Part shown: in pieces, positions 44,026 through 54,273 of the stretch
Numbering within the stretch: the first letter of the stretch is position 1
Layout of the letters: every line of letters starts with the position of its first letter
Assembly (NCBI GenBank): GCA_015066565.1
Contig: SVOB01000001.1
Coordinates: 1,334,531-1,398,530, forward strand
Source of the DNA: Oscillospiraceae bacterium
GTDB taxonomy: Bacteria > Bacillota > Clostridia > Oscillospirales > Acutalibacteraceae
Reading direction: 5' to 3'
DNA length: 64,000 nt
Notes under the pieces: model-generated
Database searches by the model: none
What the model saw: the letters and a program-made list of their open reading frames with translations, nothing else
Told to the model about the DNA's origin: nothing
Made by a program: the position numbers and the translations under genes

Positions 44026-45092
44026 CGGATAAATTACAGAGCGTTGAGGACAGGTTTGAAAAGGTCAACGAGCTTTTGTGCCGGCCCGAAACGGTAAGTG
44101 ATAACGAGCTTTATAAAAAGCTTATGAGAGAGCTTAAGCAACTGACGCCGGTTGTTGAAAAGTTCCGCGAGTATAAAAAAATCGAAGCCGATATGAACGA
44201 GGCGAGGGAGATTGTTTCCGACTCGTCGCTCGACAGGGATTTTCGCGATATGGCTCAGGAGGAGTTTGAGCAGGCTAAGGAAAAGCTTGCCGTCTGTCAG
44301 GAGGAGTTAAAAATACTTCTTCTTCCGAAAGACCCGAATGACGAAAAGAACGTTATAGTTGAAATCCGCGCGGGCGCAGGCGGCGAGGAGGCGGCGCTCT
44401 TTGCCAATTCGCTTTTCAGAATGTATTCAATGTATGCCGAAAGCAAGGGCTGGAAAACCGAAATAATGAACGAAAGTCCGACAGAGCTCGGCGGATATAA
44501 GGAAATCAGTTTTCTTGTCGACGGCGAGGGGGCTTATTCACGCCTTAAATTTGAAAGCGGGGTTCACCGCGTTCAGCGTGTTCCCGAAACCGAAAGTCAG
44601 GGCAGAATTCAGACCTCGACTGTTACGGTCGCCGTGCTTCCCGAAGCGGAAGAAGTCGATTTTGAGCTGAACCCTGCCGATTTGCAGATTGATGTTTTCC
44701 GTTCCTCGGGCGCAGGCGGCCAGAAGGTCAATAAGACCTCGTCTGCGATTCGCGTAACCCATCTTCCGACGGGAATGGTCGTTGAATGTCAGGACGAGAG
44801 AAGCCAGTATAAGAATAAGGACAAGGCGCTCGCCGTTCTTCGTTCAAGGCTTCTTGAAATCGAGCGTGAAAAACAGCACGAGGAAATTGCAGGTGAAAGA
44901 AAAAGCCAGGTCGGAACGGGTGACCGAAGCGAGAGAATTCGCACCTATAACTTCCCTCAGGGCCGTGTTTCCGACCACAGAATCGGGCTTACGCTCTATA
45001 AAATCGAAGCGATAATGAACGGCGATATAGACGAAATAATAGACGCGCTCATCACCGCCGACACGGCGCAGAAGATGAAAGCGGAGGAATAA
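44022..45092 (+). CDS. prfA: Peptide chain release factor 1
   Basis: RF1 releases peptides at UAA and UAG. The 356 residues show the GGQ loop [20 protein letters not shown] (about 227-246) and the domain-2 segment [22 protein letters not shown]2's SPF signature is absent. Length is normal for RF1. It overlaps DUF951 by ATGA. The usual neighbour prmC is not here; Sua5 follows 2 bp later. Confidence 0.96.
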   Translation: MTDKLQSVEDRFEKVNELLCRPETVSDNELYKKLMRELKQLTPVVEKFREYKKIEADMNEAREIVSDSSLDRDFRDMAQEEFEQAKEKLAVCQEELKILLLPKDPNDEKNVIVEIRAGAGGEEAALFANSLFRMYSMYAESKGWKTEIMNESPTELGGYKEISFLVDGEGAYSRLKFESGVHRVQRVPETESQGRIQTSTVTVAVLPEAEEVDFELNPADLQIDVFRSSGAGGQKVNKTSSAIRVTHLPTGMVVECQDERSQYKNKDKALAVLRSRLLEIEREKQHEEIAGERKSQVGTGDRSERIRTYNFPQGRVSDHRIGLTLYKIEAIMNGDIDEIIDALITADTAQKMKAEE

Positions 45093-45094
45093 AC

Positions 45095-46126
45095 TTGAAA
45101 ACTGATTTTATTGACATAAGAACAGATGAAAAGAGGGCTTTGAGCGAGGCAAAAAGGCTTATTCTTTCGGGCGAGGTTGTCGGAATCCCCACCGAAACGG
45201 TTTACGGACTTGCGGCGAACGCTCTCGACAGCGAGGCGGTGAAAAAGATTTTTGTCGCCAAGGGCAGACCTCAGGACAACCCGCTGATAGTTCATATCAG
45301 CGAGTTTTCACAGCTTTCTGCGTTGGTTGAAGAAATACCCGAAAAGGTCAGTCTTATGGCAAAAAAATTCTGGCCCGGCCCGCTTACGATGATAATGAAA
45401 AAAAGTCAGGTTATTCCCGACGCTGTTTCGGGAGGACTTGATACGGTTGCCGTGAGAATGCCCAAAAGCGAATACGCAAGGGCGATTATTACCGGATGCG
45501 GAGTTCCCCTTGCCGCCCCGAGCGCCAATCTTTCGGGGTCTCCGAGCCCGACAAGAGCCAAATATGTTCTTGACGATATGGACGGAAGAATTCCGCTTAT
45601 TATTGACGGCGGCGTTTGCGAGGTCGGGGTTGAATCGACCGTCATAAGCTTTGTCGGCGAGAAACCGAGGCTTCTTCGCCCCGGCGGAATTACGCTTGAA
45701 CAGATTGAAAAAACCATAGGCGAAATTGACGTTGACAACGCCGTTCTCAACAGGCTTGAGGAGGGTCAGACGGCTTCTTCGCCGGGTATGAAATACAAGC
45801 ATTACGCTCCGAAGGCGGACATTACGGTTGTAAAGGGAAGTCTTGAGGATTTTTGCGAATTTGTAAGTCGGAAGGGCGAATGCTTTGTGCTTTGCTTCGA
45901 CGGTGAGGAAAAGTATTTTTCCAATGCCCTGTCCTACGGCAGAATTGATGACGGACAGTCTCAGGCGAAAAGGCTTTTCGACGCTTTGAGAGAGCTTGAC
46001 GAAATGGGCGCCGAAAAGGTCTATGCCCGCTGCCCCGATTTAAAGGGAATGGGGCTTGCGGTCTATAACCGCCTTATCCGTTCGGCAGGCTTTGATATAG
46101 TTGAGGTTTGTAATGACAAAAAATGA
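45095..46126 (+). CDS. L-threonylcarbamoyladenylate synthase (Sua5 type)
   Basis: This 343-residue enzyme makes threonylcarbamoyl-AMP for the t6A37 modification of ANN-decoding tRNAs. The YrdC domain spans about 10-195 (GIPTETVYGLAANALDSEAV, KGRPQDNPLIVHI, APSANLSGSPSPT), and a C-terminal Sua5 domain follows the linker SPGMKYKHYAPKADI. The start is TTG at 45095 with GGAGG 7 nt upstream. A RAYT gene begins 14 bp before its stop, which suggests the transposase gene was fitted into this operon between sua5 and coaE. Confidence 0.93.
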   Translation: MKTDFIDIRTDEKRALSEAKRLILSGEVVGIPTETVYGLAANALDSEAVKKIFVAKGRPQDNPLIVHISEFSQLSALVEEIPEKVSLMAKKFWPGPLTMIMKKSQVIPDAVSGGLDTVAVRMPKSEYARAIITGCGVPLAAPSANLSGSPSPTRAKYVLDDMDGRIPLIIDGGVCEVGVESTVISFVGEKPRLLRPGGITLEQIEKTIGEIDVDNAVLNRLEEGQTASSPGMKYKHYAPKADITVVKGSLEDFCEFVSRKGECFVLCFDGEEKYFSNALSYGRIDDGQSQAKRLFDALRELDEMGAEKVYARCPDLKGMGLAVYNRLIRSAGFDIVEVCNDKK

Positions 46127-46646
46127 ATTGCCTAAAAGAAAATCTACAAGATTAAAGGAGTACGATTATTCACTTAACGGCTGTTATTTTGTAACAGTGT
46201 GTGTAAAGGGTAAAAGGCAATTGTTAGGACATTACAAATCTAAAACAGATATTGTAGGGGCGGGTCTCCGTGCCCGCCCGAGAGAAGCTGTTTATCTTAC
46301 AAGGCTTGGCAGAGAAACAGAAAAATCAATTCTTTTTGTTGAGAAAATATACGAAAATATAAGAATTGAGAATTATATTATAATGCCAAACCATATTCAT
46401 TTGTTGATTTCAATTAACAATTACAACGAAAATACGGATAGTTTTAATGCGGGCGGGCGTGGAAACCCGCCCCTACATAAAATTGTCGGAAGCATTAAGT
46501 CTTATACGACAAAAATATACAGAGAAACAACGAATGAAGTTGACCTGCTTTGGCAAAGAGGCTTCTATGATCGCATTATCAGAAATCAAAGTGAATTTGA
46601 AAAGGCATGGGAATATATAGAAAATAATGGAATGAAGGAATATTAA
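46113..46646 (+). CDS. REP-associated tyrosine transposase (RAYT, Y1/HUH family) with REP hairpins in its coding sequence
   Basis: A 177-residue single-strand transposase. The HUH motif is MPNHIHLLI (His94, His96) and the catalytic tyrosine is likely Tyr152 in RGFYDRIIRNQSEF. Two stretches do not fit the family fold: IVGAGLRARPRE (47-58) and NAGGRGNPPLHK (112-123). Both are encoded by GTAGGGGCGGG-type hairpins at 46253-46280 and 46449-46477, in opposite orientation and in frame. RAYTs mobilise REP sequences; matching REPs lie at 52425-52652. Composition is AT-richer than its operon neighbours. The start at 46113 has GAGG upstream. Confidence 0.88.
   Translation: MTKNELPKRKSTRLKEYDYSLNGCYFVTVCVKGKRQLLGHYKSKTDIVGAGLRARPREAVYLTRLGRETEKSILFVEKIYENIRIENYIIMPNHIHLLISINNYNENTDSFNAGGRGNPPLHKIVGSIKSYTTKIYRETTNEVDLLWQRGFYDRIIRNQSEFEKAWEYIENNGMKEY
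46253..46280 (+). repeat. REP hairpin inside the RAYT gene, first
   Basis: TGTAGGGGCGGG...CCCGCCC: 7-bp stem GGGCGGG/CCCGCCC preceded by TGTA. It is translated as residues 47-56 of the transposase. Confidence 0.75.
46449..46477 (-). repeat. REP hairpin inside the RAYT gene, second
   Basis: GGGCGGG...CCCGCCCCTACA, the same unit in inverse orientation, ending with CTACA (complement TGTAG). Translated as residues 113-121 of the transposase. Confidence 0.75.
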
Positions 46647-46647
46647 A

Positions 46648-47232
46648 ATGACAGTTATCGGACTTACGGGTCAGACGGGCGCGGGCAAAAGCACAGTTGC
46701 CGGAATGTTAGTCGAATACGGTTGCGTTCATATTGACGCCGACCTACTTGCGAGAACCGTTATCTCGACGAGCGAAACCGTGCTTTCAAATCTTAAAAGG
46801 GAGTTCGGCGCGGATATTTTCAAAAAGGGACTTCTCGACAGAAAAGCGCTCGCTAAAAAGGCTTTTTCCTCCTTTGCGAACACCGAAAAGCTTAATTCAA
46901 TAACTCACCCCGCCGTTACGAAGGCTATAGAAAAAATAATTGAGTCCCAGCGTGAAAAGGGCGCAAAGGCGGTAATAATTGACGCTATCGCCCTTATTGA
47001 AAGCGGGGAGGATAAGCTTTGCGATTTTACCGTTGCGGTGGTCGCTCCGAGAGAGGAAAGATTTGAAAGAATTATAAAAAGGGATAATATTTCTTCCTCT
47101 CAGGCGAACGAGAGAATAAACGCCCAGAAGGACGAACGGTTTTATATTGAAAACTGCACCTATACGGTAAGAAATTACGGCGAATACTCTCTCGAAGAAG
47201 AATTGAAGCCGATAATTGCAAGATTGACTTGA
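46648..47232 (+). CDS. coaE: Dephospho-CoA kinase
   Basis: The last enzyme of coenzyme A synthesis. The 194 residues have the P-loop GLTGQTGAGKSTVAGML, HIDADLLARTVI, NSITHPAVTKAI and VIIDAIALIESG, all typical of CoaE. Length is slightly short of the usual 200 or so. It starts 2 bp after the RAYT stop, with AAGGAA inside the RAYT end as ribosome site. Confidence 0.93.
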   Translation: MTVIGLTGQTGAGKSTVAGMLVEYGCVHIDADLLARTVISTSETVLSNLKREFGADIFKKGLLDRKALAKKAFSSFANTEKLNSITHPAVTKAIEKIIESQREKGAKAVIIDAIALIESGEDKLCDFTVAVVAPREERFERIIKRDNISSSQANERINAQKDERFYIENCTYTVRNYGEYSLEEELKPIIARLT

Positions 47233-47258
47233 TTAAATTAATACAAATATGATATACT
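47229..47258 (+). promoter_or_regulatory. Promoter of the M18 aminopeptidase gene
   Basis: TTGATT, 18 nt, TATACT, just after coaE. Confidence 0.6.
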
Positions 47259-47294
47259 AAATATTTGAAATAAATGTTCTTGGAGGTAATAGTA

Positions 47295-48695
47295 ATGTTT
47301 GAACAGAAAAATGCGATAGAAAGCCTTAAGGAAGGGCTTTTTTACAATTCAAAGCACGTTTGCGAGGCTGTCGGCGAAAGCGAGATTAACGCCGCCGACG
47401 ACTTCAGCGAGGGCTACAAGGAATATATGAACGAGGGCAAGACCGAGCGTGAATCGGTTTGCTATTTTGAAGAAAAGGCTAAGAACGCAGGCTTTGTTGA
47501 GTTCGACGCTAACGCAAAGTACGTTGCGGGCGACAAGGTTTATTACAACAACCGCGGAAAGTCGATTATCCTTGCGGTTATCGGTAGAAGAAGTATCGCT
47601 TCGGGCGCTAAAATCGCGGCGGCTCATATTGACTCGCCCCGTCTTGACTTAAAGCCCAACCCGCTTTACGAGGACAGCGAAATGGCTCTTTTCAAGACCC
47701 ATTATTACGGCGGTATCAAAAAGTATCAGTGGACCGCTATTCCGCTTTCAATTCACGGCGTTGTTGTCAAGGGTGACGGCGAAAAGGTCTTTGTCAGAAT
47801 CGGCGAGGACGAGGGCGACCCCCAGTTCGTTATAACCGACCTTCTTCCCCACCTTGCTTCCGAGCAGAACAAGCGCTCTCTTCCCGACGGAATCAAGGGC
47901 GAGGAGCTTAATATTCTTGTCGGCTCACGTCCGTTCTCAAAGGACGAGGGAAGCGAAAAGGTTAAGCTTAATATCCTTAAAATACTTAATAAAAAGTACG
48001 GCATTACCGAAACCGATTTCTTAAGCGCAGAGCTTGAAATCGTACCTGCGTTCAAGGCTACGGACATAGGCTTTGACAGAAGCCTTATCGGCGCTTACGG
48101 CCACGACGACAAATGCTGCGCATATCCTGCCGCAGAAGCTATTTTAGGCGTTGAAAATCCCGAGTACACGGCTGTTACAATCCTCACCGATAAAGAGGAA
48201 ATCGGCTCGGTAGGCAACACGGGACTTCATTCTTCATATCTTAAATATTTCATAGCTGACCTTGCCGCTATGCAGGGCGTTGAGCCCTGGGTTGCGCTTC
48301 GCAACAGCGAATGTCTTTCGGCTGACGTAAACTCCGCTTATGACACAACCTTTGCGGACGTATTTGAAAAGAGAAATTCTTCTCAGATTAACCACGGCGT
48401 AGTTATTACAAAGTACACCGGCGCAAGAGGCAAGTCGGGTAGCTCGGACGCTTCGGCTGAATATATGGGAAGAATCCGCAAAATGCTTGACGAAAACGGA
48501 ATTGTATGGCAGATAGGCGAGCTCGGCAAGGTTGATATCGGCGGCGGCGGAACAGTCGCTCAGTATATCGCAGACCTCGATATAGACGTTGTTGACCTGG
48601 GTATTCCCGTTCTTTCAATGCACGCCCCGTTCGAGGTAATCGCAAAGACCGACTTGTATATGGCTTACAGAGCTTTCAGCGTATTCTTCAAGTAA
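47295..48695 (+). CDS. M18 family zinc aminopeptidase
   Basis: A cytoplasmic aspartyl-aminopeptidase-type enzyme of 466 residues. The metal site residues are visible in order: AAHIDSPRLDLKPN, YGHDDKCCAYPA, TDKEEIGSVGNTG, SADVNSAYD and PVLSMHAPFEVI. All ligands are kept, so it should be active in peptide turnover. The ATG at 47295 has GGAGG 8 nt upstream; an ATG seven codons earlier overlaps that site. Confidence 0.93.
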   Translation: MFEQKNAIESLKEGLFYNSKHVCEAVGESEINAADDFSEGYKEYMNEGKTERESVCYFEEKAKNAGFVEFDANAKYVAGDKVYYNNRGKSIILAVIGRRSIASGAKIAAAHIDSPRLDLKPNPLYEDSEMALFKTHYYGGIKKYQWTAIPLSIHGVVVKGDGEKVFVRIGEDEGDPQFVITDLLPHLASEQNKRSLPDGIKGEELNILVGSRPFSKDEGSEKVKLNILKILNKKYGITETDFLSAELEIVPAFKATDIGFDRSLIGAYGHDDKCCAYPAAEAILGVENPEYTAVTILTDKEEIGSVGNTGLHSSYLKYFIADLAAMQGVEPWVALRNSECLSADVNSAYDTTFADVFEKRNSSQINHGVVITKYTGARGKSGSSDASAEYMGRIRKMLDENGIVWQIGELGKVDIGGGGTVAQYIADLDIDVVDLGIPVLSMHAPFEVIAKTDLYMAYRAFSVFFK

Positions 48696-48700
48696 CTGTT

Positions 48701-48733
48701 CATTTCTTAAACAATAAAATTTATTAAGAAATG
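48701..48733. other. Inverted repeat in the prfB leader
   Basis: CATTTCTTAA pairs with TTAAGAAATG across 13 nt, ending directly before the AGAGGA ribosome site of prfB. No T run follows, so it is not a plain terminator. It could fold near the ribosome site. Confidence 0.5.
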
Positions 48734-48743
48734 AGAGGATAAA

Positions 48744-49865
48744 ATGTTACAGTACGAAGAATTGAGATTAAGGCTTTTAGAGCATGAAAAACCGCTTAAC
48801 GATCTGGCGGAGGCTCTGGGCCTTGGCAAAATGGAAGAAGAAATAAAAAAGCTTGAGGATATGGCGGCGCAGGAGGAATTCTGGAACGACCTTGCCAATT
48901 CTCAGAAAGTGCTTCAGAAAACAAGCTCGCTTAAGAATAAGGTCGCTTCCTATCAGAAGCTCAAGGGCGATTTTGACGACGCGCTCGTTATGATTGAGCT
49001 TGCCGACGAGGAGGGCGACGAAAGCCTTCTTGAAGAATGCACCAAGGGCGTTGAGGACTTTGAAAAAAAGCTCGACGAAATGACCCTGACAACGCTTCTT
49101 ACAGGCGAATACGACAATAAAAACGCAATTCTCACCTTCCACGCAGGCGCAGGCGGAACAGAGGCTCAGGACTGGGCACAGATGCTTTTCCGTATGTATT
49201 GCCGCTGGGGTGAAAGACACGATTTTAAGGTCACCACGCTCGATTATCTTGACGGCGACGAAGCGGGTATTAAATCGGCGAGTATTCTTGTCGAGGGCGA
49301 AAACGCTTACGGCTTCCTTAAAAGCGAAACGGGTATTCACAGGCTTGTGCGTGTTTCTCCGTTTGACGCGGCGGGAAGACGGCATACCTCGTTCGCTTCA
49401 CTTGAGGTTATGCCGGAAATTGACGACAGTATTGAGGTTGAGGTCAACCCCGAGGATATAAAGATGGACGTTTACCGTTCCTCGGGCGCAGGCGGACAGA
49501 AGGTTAACAAGACCTCGTCTGCGGTAAGACTTACCCATATTCCTACGGGAATTGTCGTTTCCTGTCAGGTTGAAAGAAGCCAGCACCAGAACCGTGAGGT
49601 CGCTATGAGAATGTTGAAGTCAAAGCTGCTTGAAATTAAGGAAAGAGAGCATCTTGACAAAATTTCCGACATCAAGGGCGACCAGAAGGAAATCGGTTGG
49701 GGCAACCAGATAAGGTCATACGTTTTTATGCCCTACACTCTCGCAAAGGACAACAGAACGGGCTTTGAAATGGGCAATATCAACGCCGTAATGGACGGCG
49801 ACATAGACGGCTTTATCAACGCTTATCTTAAAATGCAGTCGCGCGAAAAGCTCGGCACACAGTAA
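48744..49865 (+). CDS. prfB: Peptide chain release factor 2 (no frameshift site)
   Basis: RF2 releases at UGA and UAA. The 373-residue frame contains the RF2 signature VRVSPFDAAGRRHTSFAS and the GGQ loop [20 protein letters not shown]. In many bacteria prfB needs a programmed +1 shift at an early UGA. Here the frame is unbroken from the ATG at 48744 (MLQYEELRLRLLEHEKPLND), so that feedback is absent. AGAGGA lies upstream. Confidence 0.96.
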   Translation: MLQYEELRLRLLEHEKPLNDLAEALGLGKMEEEIKKLEDMAAQEEFWNDLANSQKVLQKTSSLKNKVASYQKLKGDFDDALVMIELADEEGDESLLEECTKGVEDFEKKLDEMTLTTLLTGEYDNKNAILTFHAGAGGTEAQDWAQMLFRMYCRWGERHDFKVTTLDYLDGDEAGIKSASILVEGENAYGFLKSETGIHRLVRVSPFDAAGRRHTSFASLEVMPEIDDSIEVEVNPEDIKMDVYRSSGAGGQKVNKTSSAVRLTHIPTGIVVSCQVERSQHQNREVAMRMLKSKLLEIKEREHLDKISDIKGDQKEIGWGNQIRSYVFMPYTLAKDNRTGFEMGNINAVMDGDIDGFINAYLKMQSREKLGTQ

Positions 49866-49869
49866 AATT

Positions 49870-49903
49870 AAGGCGTACTTCAATTATTCGGAGTACGCTT
49901 TTT
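49870..49903 (+). terminator. prfB terminator
   Basis: Stem AAGGCGTACT/AGTACGCTTT (one wobble) with a 12-nt loop and a TTTTT tail, a few bases after the prfB stop. Confidence 0.8.
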
Positions 49904-49904
49904 A

Positions 49905-49933
49905 TTTACATAAAAAAGAAAGTATGATATATT
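49905..49933 (+). promoter_or_regulatory. Promoter of the CAP surface-protein gene
   Basis: TTTACA, 17 nt, TATATT preceded by ATGA; 36 bp before the ATG. Confidence 0.7.
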
Positions 49934-49969
49934 GAAAATGAAATAAAAATAAAGGGAGAGGGCGAGAAA

Positions 49970-52222
49970 ATGAAAAGAATACTGTCTGTAGTTTTAGCGT
50001 TTGTCATCTCGTTAACGGTTTTTTTACCTGTTTTTGCTTCGGAGGTTAATAACCTCGTTAAAATTGAAGATAAAAGCGCGTCAAATTCATATTACGCAAC
50101 CTATGGAACCGTGACTGACGCATCAACAAATAAAAGCGTTTCGTTTAACTATTCCGTTCCGTCGGGCGGAGCAACAGTTCTTCTCTTTTACAGCACGGCT
50201 TCTTCCAATAACGGGACTCAGGCGGCTTTTTCTCAGTTGAGCAATCTCAAATGGGCTTCAAGCGGAAAGCTTAATTTCATAGCAATTGAGTCGAGCAAGG
50301 CGAGCGCTTCGGCTTCCTCGGATTTTCTTGAAAAATACGACAAAAGCGGCTTTATTGACAAGGCGTACTATGACGCCGAGGACAACAGCCTTCTGATGTG
50401 GTATTACACCTACATTAAAAATGACGGCGTAATAAACGGGTCAATCGGCTATAACGTCGCCTATTGCTATGCGGTAATTATCACGAGCGAAAACTCGAAA
50501 AATTATATCAGATATTCAATCAGCGGCGTACAGTCCGCTTCCCAGATTGCCTCGGCGCTCAGCAAGGTTATGGACACTTCTGCTCTCGCAGACGGGTATG
50601 ACGGCTATCTCAACAGCGGAAAGCTCGCTCTCGGAAAGCTCAACAAAGCCGAGATTTCAAAAATTCTTTCGGATAATCCTCTTGTTATTCCCGAAAATGA
50701 CAGTGACTATTTCAGCGTTTCTCCGTCCGTTTCGGGAACATACAAAACGGGAACGGTAAAGACAGCCTATCTTCAGGCGGCGACAGACAGACTTTCGGCT
50801 TTGAGAAAAATTGCTTCTCTTCCCGCCGTAACTATGGACGCTTCTCTTAACACAAGCGCCCAGTACGGCGCGGTGCTTCTTGCCGCTTCTGAATTTTCTC
50901 ATTACCCGACAAAGCCCGCCGATATGACCGACAGCTTTTTTGAAACGGGAACGGAGGCAACCTCTTCAAGCAATATCGCCGCAGGACGCCATCTTACCGA
51001 AACTCCCGACGGCTTTATGAAGGACGAGGGAACGAACAATCTTCCCGTAATGGGTCACCGCCGCTGGCAGTTAAATCCGACGCTTTCAAAGGTCGGCTTC
51101 GGCTTTGCGGTAAATCTCAACAACCCGAATTACGGAGGCTCTTATAAATATTATTCGGCTGAAAAATGTATGGACACAAGCGGCGAGGAATTTGATTACA
51201 GGTTTATCGGCTGGCCCGCTTCGGGAAATTTCCCGCGTCAGATTTTCGATTACAATACGGCGTGGAGCGTAACCTTAAGCCCCGCTTATTATCAGACCCC
51301 GAATATAGATAACGTAAAGGTCACTCTTACAAGAACCTCGGACGGTAAGAAATGGACTTTCTCAAACAAGGAGTCCTATACAATCGCCGACGAGGGAAAG
51401 TATTTCAATGTTGAAACGAACAACTATGCCGTGCCGAACTGCATTATTTTCCGCCCGGATGGAATTGAACTTTATGACGGCGAATATACCGTTGTGATTT
51501 CGGGACTTCTCGACAGCTTCGGGAACAGCGTTTCTCTCAGCTACAAGGTCGATTTCTTTGACGCTGACGAATACCGCTCTATCGTTCCGGGCTGGTATGA
51601 GGAAAACGGCAAAAAATACTATTATGACAGCAATCTTAACCTTGTTAAGAGCAAGTTGATGACAATTGACGGCAAGAAGTATTATTTCGGCAAAGATGGA
51701 GCGATGTATACAAAACGCCTTATCTCTGTCAGCGGTAAGAAATACTATGTCGGCTCTGACGGCGCGGCATACACAAAGAGATTAATTTCAGTCAGCGGCA
51801 AAAAGTATTATATGGGTGCTGACGGCGTAGCCTATACAAGCAGGCTTATATCTGTAAGTGGCAAAAAGTATTACATGGGCAAGGACGGAGTTGCTTATAC
51901 AAAGCGTCTTATCTCGGTTGACGGTAAGAAGTATTATATGGGCTCTGACGGCGTTGCCTATACAAGCAGACTCATATCAGTTGACGGCAAAAAGTATTAT
52001 ATGGGTAAGGACGGAGTAGCCTACAAGTCAAAGCTCATTTCCGTAAGCGGTAAAAAGTATTATATCGGCAAGGATTGTATCGCTTATAAATCAAAATTTG
52101 CTTCGCTCAGCGGAAAGAAATACTATTTCGGTTCCGATTGCGTAATGTATAAGAGCAAGACGTTTTCGGTAAGCGGAGTTAAATGGAGAGCAGATTCCTA
52201 CGGCGTTTGCAAGAAGGTATAA
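49970..52222 (+). CDS. Secreted CAP-domain protein with 21-residue cell-wall-binding-like repeats
   Basis: A 750-residue exported protein with a signal peptide (MKRILSVVLAFVISLTVFL, cleavage near 25). Residues 25-230 match nothing I recognise. A CAP domain follows (about 265-410; AATDRLSALRKIASLP, EFSHYP, GHRRWQLNPT). An Ig-like stretch leads to the C-terminal part from about 545, with eight or so copies of a 21-residue unit of the form ISVSGKKYYMGKDGVAYTKRL. These resemble choline/cell-wall-binding repeats, though the usual tryptophans are mostly absent. Likely wall-attached. The repeats are very alike at the DNA level. Confidence 0.85.
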   Translation: MKRILSVVLAFVISLTVFLPVFASEVNNLVKIEDKSASNSYYATYGTVTDASTNKSVSFNYSVPSGGATVLLFYSTASSNNGTQAAFSQLSNLKWASSGKLNFIAIESSKASASASSDFLEKYDKSGFIDKAYYDAEDNSLLMWYYTYIKNDGVINGSIGYNVAYCYAVIITSENSKNYIRYSISGVQSASQIASALSKVMDTSALADGYDGYLNSGKLALGKLNKAEISKILSDNPLVIPENDSDYFSVSPSVSGTYKTGTVKTAYLQAATDRLSALRKIASLPAVTMDASLNTSAQYGAVLLAASEFSHYPTKPADMTDSFFETGTEATSSSNIAAGRHLTETPDGFMKDEGTNNLPVMGHRRWQLNPTLSKVGFGFAVNLNNPNYGGSYKYYSAEKCMDTSGEEFDYRFIGWPASGNFPRQIFDYNTAWSVTLSPAYYQTPNIDNVKVTLTRTSDGKKWTFSNKESYTIADEGKYFNVETNNYAVPNCIIFRPDGIELYDGEYTVVISGLLDSFGNSVSLSYKVDFFDADEYRSIVPGWYEENGKKYYYDSNLNLVKSKLMTIDGKKYYFGKDGAMYTKRLISVSGKKYYVGSDGAAYTKRLISVSGKKYYMGADGVAYTSRLISVSGKKYYMGKDGVAYTKRLISVDGKKYYMGSDGVAYTSRLISVDGKKYYMGKDGVAYKSKLISVSGKKYYIGKDCIAYKSKFASLSGKKYYFGSDCVMYKSKTFSVSGVKWRADSYGVCKKV
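51655..52165 (+). repeat. Tandem 63-bp coding repeats
   Basis: Eight units of about 63 bp encoding ISVSGKKYYMGSDGVAYTK-like blocks. Units in the middle are most alike, as expected if copies are gained and lost by recombination. Confidence 0.8.
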
Positions 52223-52226
52223 AAAA

Positions 52227-52366
52227 GCCTTCCCCTTGAGGGGAAGGTGGATTGCCGAAGGCAAGACGGATGAGGTGTAGCCACGAAGTGGCGTTAAACC
52301 ATAATATATTCCACCTCATCAGTTTCGTCGCTTTGCTCCTCAACAGCTTCCCCTCAAGGGGAAGCC
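52227..52366. repeat. Imperfect palindromic repeat, family 2
   Basis: Begins GCCTTCCCCTTGAGGGGAAGG and ends CTTCCCCTCAAGGGGAAGCC, with an inner ATGAGGTG / CACCTCAT pair. Each end is a hairpin. It lies right after the CAP gene and may also serve as its terminator. Confidence 0.65.
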
Positions 52367-52374
52367 GATATATA

Positions 52375-52404
52375 ACAGCCACCTCAGATGAGGTGGCTGT
52401 TTTC
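52375..52404 (+). terminator. Terminator hairpin downstream of the CAP surface-protein gene
   Basis: ACAGCCACCTC/GAGGTGGCTGT with a tight 4-nt loop, then TTTCATTTT. Confidence 0.75.
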
Positions 52405-52424
52405 ATTTTGATTTAAAAATAAAA

Positions 52425-52652
52425 GCGGACGAGCAATGCCCGTCCCTACGGTATGGTAAAAAATAAAATTTTTTCGTAGGGGCTGACGACCTCGGCAGCC
52501 CGCAAATTCAGATGTTATTTATTTCGGAGCGTCGGGGTCGCCGCTCCCTACAAATCCCCATGGAATATTTCATCTGTAGGGCGGGGGCTTGCTCCCGCCG
52601 TTTTTTAATAATATCAATATTCAAAACGGACGAGCAATGCTCGTCCCTACGG
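52425..52652. repeat. Cluster of five REP-like hairpins
   Basis: Five short hairpins, at 52425-52450, 52475-52503, 52525-52552, 52574-52600 and 52626-52652. Each is bounded on one side by GTAGGG or its complement CCCTAC, in alternating orientation. Two are near-identical (GGACGAGCAATG[CC/CT]CGTCC). They share the terminal motif with the hairpins inside the RAYT gene. The rest of this 540-bp gene-free region holds family 2 repeat, a terminator and the guaB promoter. Confidence 0.8.
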
Positions 52653-52698
52653 ATTGATAGGATCGATAGATTGATATAAATAAAAATACAAATTTCTA

Positions 52699-52728
52699 TT
52701 GCAATAATATGTAATTTAATGTTATAAT
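52699..52728 (+). promoter_or_regulatory. Promoter of guaB
   Basis: TTGCAA, 18 nt, TATAAT; the leader of about 30 nt has no room for a purine riboswitch. Confidence 0.7.
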
Positions 52729-52731
52729 TAA

Positions 52732-54240
<1,509 letters not shown>

Positions 54241-54273
54241 TAAAACATAAATCCTACCAAAAGGAAGAGAATA

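Noticed and set aside
48744..48900. Programmed frameshift in prfB
   Set aside because: The reading frame is continuous from a good start; no early TGA with CTTTGAC context is present.
51655..52165. CRISPR-like direct repeats
   Set aside because: The 63-bp units are in frame and encode protein repeats without unique spacers.
52425..52652. CRISPR array
   Set aside because: The hairpins differ in stem sequence and alternate in orientation, and spacing and repeat length are irregular, so they are REP-like instead.
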